A DNA stretch of 64,000 bases from Hoeflea marina (GTDB lineage Bacteria; Pseudomonadota; Alphaproteobacteria; Rhizobiales; Rhizobiaceae). Below the pieces are notes generated by a model, which was given only the letters and a program-made list of their open reading frames with translations, was not told the DNA's origin and made no database searches. A program made the position numbers and the translations under genes. The stretch covers positions 222,033-286,032 of the forward strand of contig NZ_QGTR01000001.1 of NCBI RefSeq assembly GCF_003182275.1, given 5' to 3'. Shown here piece by piece: positions 8,466 to 15,580 of the stretch (position 1 is the stretch's first letter; the number at the start of each line of letters is the position of its first letter).

Positions 8466-9372
8466 TTCGGGGCGGTGTCCTCAATGTTGCGGGCGGAAAG
8501 GCGCCGAATGCGACGGCTTCGAGCAGCTTGCCGTGGATTTCCTCGATCACCCGCCCCTTGGTGGTGTCGGCGCGGCTGATCAGGCCGAGATGCCGCACCG
8601 GGCCGTCCGGCAGCGGCAGCCGCTTGAGCGGCAGCGGGTTGGCGCTCTGGAAGCAGCGGCGGGGGGCGATGGAGACACCGAGATTGCACAGCACCATGGT
8701 GGAGATCGCCTCCAGCCCTTCCAGTTCCATGCTGTCGCGAACATCGATCTTCTGCTGCTGCAGCCAGGTCTCGATCAGGTCGCCCACCACGGCGTCGCGG
8801 GTGAAGCGGATGAAGGGGTTGGTCCTGAGCAGGTGCACGGGATCGTTGCTCTCGGTCTCGAGCGATGCCAGCAATTGCAGCGGCTCGATGGCGATTTCCA
8901 GCCAGCCGAGGCCGCGCGGGATCAGCTTCGGCCTGGAGATGACCGCGGCATCGAGATGGCCGCGCTCGACCTGATGCAGCAACTGGTTGGTCAGCCCGGG
9001 CTGCACGGCGACATGCAGATCGGGAAAGGTGGTCTTGAGCAGCGAGATCGCCATCGGCGCCAGCCCTGCCAGCGTCGTCGGCACCGCGCCGAGAATCAGG
9101 TGACCCCTCAGACCGTCATCGCCGAGCACCGACGGCACCAGATTGTCATAGGCGCGCACCACCTCGCGCGCCTTCTCCACCAGGGTGCGGCCGATCGGGG
9201 TGAGTTCAGGCGTTCGCTTGGAGCGGTCGAAGATGGCGATCTTCCACTCTTCCTCCAAAGCCTTCATCTGCTGGCTGACGGCGGCGTGGGTCACGAACAC
9301 CGCGTCGGCGGCGGCGCTGAATGTGCCATGTTCGGCGACTGCGAGCAGTGTCTTGAGCAACCGTATCGACAT
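8455..9372 (-). CDS. LysR-family transcriptional regulator
   Basis: A 305-residue LTTR. Residues 1-60 form the winged helix-turn-helix ([37 protein letters not shown], read in overlapping parts), followed by the periplasmic-binding-like effector domain. I chose the ATG at 9372; a TTG nine codons upstream is also in frame but has poorer support. The gene heads the exporter/enolase-superfamily operon and diverges from the tripartite transporter operon, the classic arrangement in which an LTTR controls the divergent target. The substrate or product of the pathway is the likely co-inducer. Candidate binding sites lie directly upstream. Confidence 0.88.
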   Translation of the reverse strand: MSIRLLKTLLAVAEHGTFSAAADAVFVTHAAVSQQMKALEEEWKIAIFDRSKRTPELTPIGRTLVEKAREVVRAYDNLVPSVLGDDGLRGHLILGAVPTTLAGLAPMAISLLKTTFPDLHVAVQPGLTNQLLHQVERGHLDAAVISRPKLIPRGLGWLEIAIEPLQLLASLETESNDPVHLLRTNPFIRFTRDAVVGDLIETWLQQQKIDVRDSMELEGLEAISTMVLCNLGVSIAPRRCFQSANPLPLKRLPLPDGPVRHLGLISRADTTKGRVIEEIHGKLLEAVAFGAFPPATLRTPPRSDH

Positions 9373-9390
9373 CAAAAGTCCGTCTTGAAA

Positions 9391-9445
9391 TGTAAGCAAA
9401 TGTTACAAAACCTGTAACCATTTGTGGCTTTTTACAAATGTGACT
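9391..9445. promoter_or_regulatory. candidate LysR operator in divergent promoter region
   Basis: The 160-base gap between lysR and the transporter operon is much more AT-rich than its surroundings. It contains a perfect 6-5-6 inverted repeat GTTACA-AAACC-TGTAAC (9402-9418) and a second imperfect dyad TTACAAATGTGA (9432-9443), plus a TGTAAG half-site at 9391. The TGTAA/TTACA half-site repeated in phase is consistent with an LTTR recognition and activation site pair. Function is inferred from position and symmetry. Confidence 0.5.
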
Positions 9446-9533
9446 TACCAATATGGTTTTTGCAATGGCTTAGTTGTCCGGCGGGAGGAAAATGCTTCCG
9501 GATGATTTGAGGCCATCCAACCGGGAGGAAGTT

Positions 9534-10511
9534 ATGAATTTCACAAAAATCGGCATGGCGTGCGCGCTCACGCTCGGAATGACGGCGACGGCGGCACTGG
9601 CCGAATACCCCGAGCGCCCGATCAACATGATCATCCCCTACGGCGCCGGCGGCGCCACCGACATTTCCGCCCGCGCGATCGCAGAGGCGCTGACGGCGGC
9701 AGCCGGCACGCCGATGGTCATGTCGAATGTCACCGGCGCCGGCGGCGCCACCGGCTCGGTGGCGGTGCAGAATGCCAAGGGCGATGGCTATACCATGCTG
9801 TTTGCCCGTGTCGGATCGCACACGGTCAATCCGGCGATGAAGGCAACGCTGCCCTACACGCTCGCCGACTTCCGCTTCGTCACCGTCTATGAGATCAACC
9901 CCGTCGTCTGCGCCGTCACCCCGGCGTCCGGCATCAATTCGATGGACGATCTGATTGCCAAGGCCAAGGAAGGCGGTGTGTCCTACTCGTCGTCCGGAGT
10001 GGGTTCGCTGCTGCAGCTGGCGGCCGTGATGGTGCTCAAGGAGTTCGGCATCGAGGATCCGCTCAACACCACCGTCCACATCCCGCAGAAGGGCGGCGGC
10101 GAGGCGGCAACGGCCGTGCTCAACGGCACGGTGACCTTCATCTGCACCAACTCTTCTGCGCTCGCGGGCTTCGTCGCCAATGGCCAGCTCAAGCCGCTTC
10201 TGGTGACCACGCCCGAACGCCTGGGCGGCTTTGATGCACCGACGGCGACAGAACTGGGCAAGCCGTCACTGGAGCAACTGGTGGGCTGGACCGGGATCGC
10301 AGGACCCGCCTCGCTGACCGACGAGGTTGCCGCCAAATGGGGCGAGTGGATGGCCACGGCCGTCAAGGACGAGAAGTTTCTTGCCGTCATGGAGAAGGCC
10401 GGTTCGGTCATCGACCTGATGAGCCCCGATGAAGCCAAGGCCTTCATCGACGGTCAGTACGAAACCTTCCGCAAACTCGTTGACGAGCTCGGCATGCGCA
10501 TCGAAGGCTAG
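9534..10511 (+). CDS. TctC/Bug-family solute-binding protein of a tripartite tricarboxylate transporter
   Basis: A 325-residue periplasmic receptor. It has a clear signal peptide (KIGMACALTLGMTATAALA, cut near residue 22) and then the Bug opening EYPERPINMIIPYGAGGATD, with the second family loop NVTGAGGATGS. Bug receptors bind carboxylates such as citrate, tartrate or malonate through a water-bridged carboxylate clamp. The ATG at 9534 is preceded by GGGAGGAA; longer in-frame readings lack a signal. It is the first gene of the transporter operon, divergent from lysR, and presumably sets the specificity for the compound metabolised by the neighbouring genes. Confidence 0.9.
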   Translation: MNFTKIGMACALTLGMTATAALAEYPERPINMIIPYGAGGATDISARAIAEALTAAAGTPMVMSNVTGAGGATGSVAVQNAKGDGYTMLFARVGSHTVNPAMKATLPYTLADFRFVTVYEINPVVCAVTPASGINSMDDLIAKAKEGGVSYSSSGVGSLLQLAAVMVLKEFGIEDPLNTTVHIPQKGGGEAATAVLNGTVTFICTNSSALAGFVANGQLKPLLVTTPERLGGFDAPTATELGKPSLEQLVGWTGIAGPASLTDEVAAKWGEWMATAVKDEKFLAVMEKAGSVIDLMSPDEAKAFIDGQYETFRKLVDELGMRIEG

Positions 10512-10590
10512 TCCGATCAACAACTGAGATTGAAGAATGCGCCGGATCACGTGAAAATCCGGCGCATTCTGCGAGCGGGAGGAGCTACGG

Positions 10591-11082
10591 GTGCACGATC
10601 GATCAATTCAACTTCAACTGGGCATCGGGGCTGTCATTGCCGCCGCTTTCCTGTTGCTGGTCGCCATTCCCACCTGGGTCTCTTCGCCCAGCAACGTCCC
10701 AAACATCATCCTCTCGCCGCTGTTCTGGCCCTGGGTGCTGTCGGGCCTCACCGGAATCACCGGTCTCGGCATGATCGTGACCGCGCTGCGCGATCCGGCA
10801 TCCACCGAACCTGAAGCCAGCGATGTCGATGACAGGTCCCGGGCCTGGGGCCGCCTCGTAAGCGTCGCCGCACTGATGGGGCTGACCATGGTGCTCATGC
10901 CGCGCATCGGCATGGTCTGGACCTCGATGCTTGTGTTCGCCGCCACCGCGTTCCTCGTCCGCACCAGCCATCCGAAGACCGCGCTCGTCAGCGCGGTTCT
11001 GGTGCCGCTGGTGCTTTATGCATTCTTTGCCCATGTCGCCGGCGTTGCGATACCGCAAGGCGATTTTGTGAGGCTTCCATGA
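10591..11082 (+). CDS. TctB-family small membrane subunit of the tripartite tricarboxylate transporter
   Basis: A 163-residue protein with four hydrophobic helices, matching the weakly conserved TctB subunit. The GTG start follows GCGGGAGGAGCT. Its stop overlaps the ATG of the large subunit (ATGA). Identity rests mainly on topology, length and its place between a Bug receptor and TctA. It should sit in the inner membrane as the partner of TctA in sodium- or proton-driven carboxylate uptake. Confidence 0.85.
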   Translation: MHDRSIQLQLGIGAVIAAAFLLLVAIPTWVSSPSNVPNIILSPLFWPWVLSGLTGITGLGMIVTALRDPASTEPEASDVDDRSRAWGRLVSVAALMGLTMVLMPRIGMVWTSMLVFAATAFLVRTSHPKTALVSAVLVPLVLYAFFAHVAGVAIPQGDFVRLP

Positions 11083-12593
11083 GTTTTACCGATAATCTGA
11101 TGCTCGGGCTTTCGCTGGTCGCCAACGTCGAGAGTTTCATCGCCCTTGGCCTGGGGGTCGCCGTGGGCGTCATCGCCGGGGCCATTCCCGGCATGTCCGC
11201 CACCATGGCCGTGGCGCTGACCTTGCCCTTCACCTTCGCGCTGCAGCCGATCACCGGCATCTTGCTGCTGCTTGGCGTCTACAAGGGCGGGATCTTCGGC
11301 GGCTCCATTCCCGCCATTCTGATCAAGACCCCGGGCACGCCGGCCTCCTCCGCCACCGTGCTTGACGGCTATCCGCTGGCCGAAAAGGGCCAGGCCGGCA
11401 AGGCGCTGGGCATGGCGCTGTGGGCCTCCTGCACGGCCGATCTGATCTCCAATCTGGCGCTGATCCTGTTTGCGGGCTTTCTCGCGTCCTTCGCTCTCAA
11501 CTTCGGCCCGCCGGAGTTCTTCACGCTGATGCTGTTCTCGCTGACCATCATTGCCGGCGTCTCCGGCGACAGCCTGCTGCGTGGCGCGCTGTCGGCGATG
11601 CTCGGCCTGCTGCTCGCCACCGTCGGCCTCGACCTCATCTACGGCACCAACCGCTTCACCTTCGGCGACGCCAATCTGATGGGCGGGCTCAATTTCATCG
11701 CCGTCCTTATCGGGCTGTTCGCCATTCCCGAGATCATCGCCATGGTCTGGAACCCCAGGGCCTTCGACGGCCAGAAGCGCTCGATGGGCAAGAGCTGGGT
11801 GACCTTCGCCGACTACCGACGCTGCTTCAAGTCGATCGTCCGCGGCAGCTTCATCGGCGTCTTTCTCGGCGCCATCCCGGGCATCGGCGCCGCCCCCTCG
11901 GCCTTCCTGTCCTATTCGGAGGCGCGCCGCACCTCGCCCAACAAGGCCAATTTCGGCAAGGGCGAACTGGAAGGCGTGGCCGCCGCGGAGGCCGGAAACA
12001 ACGGCGTCGCCGGCGCGACCCTGATCCCGCTCCTGGCGCTCGGCATCCCGGGCGATGTCATCACCGCCATCATCATCGGCGCCTTCATGATCCATGGCCT
12101 GCAGCCCGGACCGATGATGTTCGTGCTCAACGCCGACATCATCTATGCGCTGTTCATGGGCCTCATTGTCAGTTCGGTGTTCCTGTTCTTCATCGGCACC
12201 GTGGCGATCCACGGGTTCAAATACGTCGCCGACATTCCCCGCGGCGTGCTGTTTCCCGCGGTCCTGGTGCTCTGCATCTTCGGCGTCTTCGCGGTCAACA
12301 ATTCGATCTTCGACGTCGGCGTGATGTTTGTCATGGGATGGGTCGGCTATTTCATGATGCGCTACAAGGTTCCCGCCGCGCCGTTTCTCATTGCCTTCAT
12401 TCTCGGGCCGCTGCTGGAGGACAATTTCCGCCAGGCCATGCTGATGTCGGGGAGTTCGCCGGTGATCCTGTTCCGCGGCCCCATCACCTGGTTCTTCTGG
12501 ACGCTGACGGCGATCACCGTCTTCGCCATCATCCGCGCCGGCATCAAGGCCACGCGCAGGCATGGTCCATTGACGACGGCGAACCAGGAATAG
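11079..12593 (+). CDS. TctA-family large permease subunit
   Basis: A 504-residue permease with about eleven helices. The duplicated family signatures are visible: GVAVGVIAGAIPGMSATMAV near residue 30 and GVFLGAIPGIGAAPSAFLSY near residue 265, each with the PG(M/I)(S/G)A carboxylate-binding loop. KTPGTPASSATVLDGYPLAEKGQAGKAL is also typical. Start overlaps the small subunit's stop. The three transporter genes plus the ThDP enzyme downstream form one operon under likely LysR control. Confidence 0.92.
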   Translation: MSFTDNLMLGLSLVANVESFIALGLGVAVGVIAGAIPGMSATMAVALTLPFTFALQPITGILLLLGVYKGGIFGGSIPAILIKTPGTPASSATVLDGYPLAEKGQAGKALGMALWASCTADLISNLALILFAGFLASFALNFGPPEFFTLMLFSLTIIAGVSGDSLLRGALSAMLGLLLATVGLDLIYGTNRFTFGDANLMGGLNFIAVLIGLFAIPEIIAMVWNPRAFDGQKRSMGKSWVTFADYRRCFKSIVRGSFIGVFLGAIPGIGAAPSAFLSYSEARRTSPNKANFGKGELEGVAAAEAGNNGVAGATLIPLLALGIPGDVITAIIIGAFMIHGLQPGPMMFVLNADIIYALFMGLIVSSVFLFFIGTVAIHGFKYVADIPRGVLFPAVLVLCIFGVFAVNNSIFDVGVMFVMGWVGYFMMRYKVPAAPFLIAFILGPLLEDNFRQAMLMSGSSPVILFRGPITWFFWTLTAITVFAIIRAGIKATRRHGPLTTANQE

Positions 12594-12664
12594 CCCGGCC
12601 AGCCACAACCCCATGATGCAACAGGCCCGACCCGTTCGGTCAGGGCCCGACAAGGATGAACTCG

Positions 12665-14278
12665 ATGCGCGGTGCAGATCTTCTGGTGCAGACACTGGCC
12701 ATGGCCGGCGTGACGAAAATCTTCTCGCTCTCCGGCAACCAGATCATGCCGGTCTACGACGCCTGCCTCGACGCGGGCATCGAGATCATCCACACGCGAC
12801 ACGAAGGGGCCGCGGTGTTCATGGCCGACGCCTGGGCGCAGCTGACCGGCGAGATCGGCGTCGCCCTGGTGACGGCAGCTCCGGGTGCGGCCAATGCCGT
12901 CGGACCGCTGTTCTCGGCCCGCCAGTCGGAGAGCCCGGTTCTGCTGCTGACGGGCGATTCGCCGCTTGGTCAGGACGGGAGGGGCGCCTTCCAGGAATTC
13001 GACCAGGTGCCGATGACGGCGCCACTCACCAAGCTGTCGACGCGGGCGCAGTCTGCCGCGACGCTGGGACAGACCGTGGCTCTGGCCATTCGCACCGCGC
13101 TGTCGGGACGGCCGGGACCGGTGCATGTCGCCCTGCCGTTCGACGTGGTCGAGGCCGATGCCGGTGACTCCGCCGTGCCCGCCGCCGCCTCGATGGTGCG
13201 CGACCATTCGCCGGTCGACGGGGATGAGCTGAAGCGGGTTCTCGAGGCCGTGGCTGCCGCCAGCACGCCACTGGTGCTGTGTGGGCCGGCGATGAACACC
13301 ACACGCCAGGGCACCGTTCTCACCGCCCTGCAGGATGCGCTTGATGTGCCGGTCGTGGCGATGGAAAGCCCGCGCGGCCTCAAGGATCCGTCGCTGGGCG
13401 ATTTCGCCAAGGCCCTTGGCCAGGCCGATCTGGTGATCTCGCTCGGCAAGCCGGTCAATTTCACCCTTGGTTTCGGCGGAGCGGCGGTGACCGCTCCCGG
13501 CTGCCGCTGGATCGTCATCGACTCCGATGCGCCCGAGCGCAAGCGCGCGGCCCTCAATCTCGGCGACCGGCTGGCGCTGGCGATCGACGCCGATCCGCTC
13601 GATGCGGCGGGTCAGCTCATGGATTCGGGCGAGGGGGCAGGCGCCCGCCGCGCCTGGCGCAAGCAGGTGGCGACATTGATTGCCGCCCGTTCCTATGATG
13701 CCGCCGCACCCGGCGCCGAGGGCAAAATCAGTTCCGCGCAACTGGTGGCAGCCGTGCAACGCCGGATCGAGGCTGCCGACGAAGCGGTGCTGGTCTGCGA
13801 TGGCGGCGAGTTCGGCCAATGGGCCCAGGCGGGCGCTCATGCCGCCGAGCGCGTCATCAACGGCCCGTCGGGCGCCATCGGCGGCGGGCTCTGCTACGCG
13901 CTTGCCGCCCGGGCGGCACGACCGGACGCCACCGTGTTCGCGCTGATGGGTGACGGCACCGTGGGCTTCCATTTCGCCGAGTTCGAGACGGCCGCGCGCG
14001 AAAACCTGCCGTTCGTCGTCGTCATCGGCAATGACGAGTGCTGGAACGCCGAGCATCAGATCCAGTTGCGCGAATATGGCAGGGACCGGCTGATCGGCTG
14101 CCAGCTGAGCGCTGCCCGCTACGACCTGGCGGTGGCGGCGCTCGGCGGCCACGGCGAGCATGTCACAGACGCGGCCGAACTTGATGCGGCGCTCGGCCGC
14201 GCGGTCGCATCCGGCAAGGTGGCCTGCGTCAATGTCGCCATCGACGGGCAGCCGGCGCCGAGCGGATCGGCCCACTGA
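12665..14278 (+). CDS. thiamine diphosphate-dependent enzyme, acetolactate synthase-like
   Basis: A 537-residue ThDP enzyme with the three-domain layout of acetohydroxyacid synthase, oxalyl-CoA decarboxylase and sulfopyruvate decarboxylase relatives. The catalytic Glu lies in TRHEGAAVFMADA near residue 46. The ThDP-Mg motif is LMGDGTVGFHFAEFETAARENLPFVVVIGND near residues 425-455. The ATG at 12665 is spaced correctly from AAGGA; an ATG nine bases upstream overlaps that site and is less likely. It lacks motifs specific to Xsc (sulfoacetaldehyde acetyltransferase). It is the last gene of the transporter operon, so it probably decarboxylates or carboligates a 2-oxo acid derived from the imported compound; the substrate is unknown. 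Confidence 0.82.
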   Translation: MRGADLLVQTLAMAGVTKIFSLSGNQIMPVYDACLDAGIEIIHTRHEGAAVFMADAWAQLTGEIGVALVTAAPGAANAVGPLFSARQSESPVLLLTGDSPLGQDGRGAFQEFDQVPMTAPLTKLSTRAQSAATLGQTVALAIRTALSGRPGPVHVALPFDVVEADAGDSAVPAAASMVRDHSPVDGDELKRVLEAVAAASTPLVLCGPAMNTTRQGTVLTALQDALDVPVVAMESPRGLKDPSLGDFAKALGQADLVISLGKPVNFTLGFGGAAVTAPGCRWIVIDSDAPERKRAALNLGDRLALAIDADPLDAAGQLMDSGEGAGARRAWRKQVATLIAARSYDAAAPGAEGKISSAQLVAAVQRRIEAADEAVLVCDGGEFGQWAQAGAHAAERVINGPSGAIGGGLCYALAARAARPDATVFALMGDGTVGFHFAEFETAARENLPFVVVIGNDECWNAEHQIQLREYGRDRLIGCQLSAARYDLAVAALGGHGEHVTDAAELDAALGRAVASGKVACVNVAIDGQPAPSGSAH

Positions 14279-14356
14279 ACCGGCGGCTCCCCGCGGCACA
14301 CGCGTGGAACCCATGCGGCAATCAGGCGTTTCTTTCCCGGAATAGGAGAGAGAGCC

Positions 14357-14569
14357 ATGAACACCCGAACCATGATTGCGGGAATCATTTCCCTGCCTGT
14401 CAACGCCGTCCTGTTCGGAACCGGCGCTGTTGCCGTGCTTGCAACTCCCCAGCTTGAGGAGCACGCCGCCTATCTGCTTCCGGCCGTCATTTTCGCTTCC
14501 TTCCTGCTGACACTGCCGGTGGCTTGGCTGCTGGCGCCCCGCATGCGTCTTGCCCGCCGAAGCCACTGA
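14357..14569 (+). CDS. small two-helix membrane protein
   Basis: A 70-residue protein with two hydrophobic segments (about residues 5-30 and 40-60) and a short basic tail. A good AGGAGAG ribosome site precedes the ATG. No family is recognised. It lies between the ThDP enzyme and ku on the same strand but is separated from both by about 80-100 bases, so it may be its own unit. Confidence 0.6.
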   Translation: MNTRTMIAGIISLPVNAVLFGTGAVAVLATPQLEEHAAYLLPAVIFASFLLTLPVAWLLAPRMRLARRSH

Positions 14570-14668
14570 TCCGGCGTCGGCTCAAGGGTCGCCGCGTCAA
14601 CCTGCATCGTGCGGAAGGAACCCTTGCATCGGTCCGGCGTTTGAGTCGGAACCCGCAAGGAGTACCCG

Positions 14669-15580
14669 ATGGCCACACGACCGATCTGGAAGGGACAGCT
14701 GAGGCTTTCCCTGGTTTCAATTCCGGTGGAGATGTTCTCCGCCACCAAGAGCGGCGCGAGCATCAGCTTCCGCCAGATTCATGAACCCAGCGGCAAGCCG
14801 GTTCACTATCAGAAGGTTGTGACGGGAGTTGGTCCGGTCGATGCCGACGACATCATGAAGGGCTTCGAGTACGAGAAGGGGCAGTACCTGCTGCTCGATC
14901 CCGACGAGATCGATGCCATCAAGCTCGAAACCAAGAAGACGCTCGAGCTTGTGCAGTTCGTCGATGCCTGCGAGATCTCGCCGCTGTATTACGACAAGCC
15001 GTATTATCTCACGCCCGCCGACGATCTGGCCGAAGAGGCCTATTGCGTCGTCCGCGACGCGCTGCGGCAGGCCAAGATGGTCGGCATCGGCCAGGTGACG
15101 ATGCGCGGCAAGGAGTATCTCGCCGCCATCAAGCCGTGCGGGGACGGATTGCTGCTCGAGACGCTGCACTATGCCGACGAGATCCGCAAGGCCGATCCGC
15201 TGTTCTCCAGCATCGACGCAAAGGCCTCCGACGATGACCTGCTGGAGGTCGCCAAGTCGCTGATCAAGCGCAAGTCCGGCCCCTTTCGCGCGGAGGCCTA
15301 CAAGGACCATTTCAGCGACGCCATGCGCGACCTGATCGACAGGAAGACGAAGAACAAGACGACCAAGCGCGTCAACACCGACGATCACGAGGAGAGCAAC
15401 AGCGGCGACAATGTCATCGACCTGATGGCCGCACTCAAGCAGAGCCTGCAGAAGGCGGAGAAGGGCGGGTCCGGCGACAAGAAGGAGAGTACCTCCAAGT
15501 CGGCCAAGGCGTCGTCGTCCGCCAAATCCTCGTCGTCGGCGGCCAAGAAGCCCGCCGCCCGCGCCAAGAAGTCGGCCTGA
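14669..15580 (+). CDS. ku: Ku DNA end-binding protein
   Basis: A 303-residue bacterial Ku that forms a homodimeric ring on double-strand break ends and recruits LigD. The core opens with RPIWKGQLRLSLVSIPVEM, then KPVHYQKVVTGVGPVDADDI and KGFEYEKGQYLLLDPDEIDAI, all hallmarks of the Ku70/80 bridge. After about residue 255 comes a low-complexity Lys/Ser/Ala tail, as in bacterial Ku proteins where it modulates DNA binding. Its stop overlaps the ligD ATG by one base. The pair makes a complete two-component bacterial NHEJ system. Confidence 0.95.
   Translation: MATRPIWKGQLRLSLVSIPVEMFSATKSGASISFRQIHEPSGKPVHYQKVVTGVGPVDADDIMKGFEYEKGQYLLLDPDEIDAIKLETKKTLELVQFVDACEISPLYYDKPYYLTPADDLAEEAYCVVRDALRQAKMVGIGQVTMRGKEYLAAIKPCGDGLLLETLHYADEIRKADPLFSSIDAKASDDDLLEVAKSLIKRKSGPFRAEAYKDHFSDAMRDLIDRKTKNKTTKRVNTDDHEESNSGDNVIDLMAALKQSLQKAEKGGSGDKKESTSKSAKASSSAKSSSSAAKKPAARAKKSA

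Noticed and set aside
12665..14278. Xsc (sulfoacetaldehyde acetyltransferase) as the ThDP enzyme
   Set aside because: Would fit the sulfonate theme, but the N-terminal and substrate-loop motifs are acetolactate-synthase-like rather than Xsc-like.
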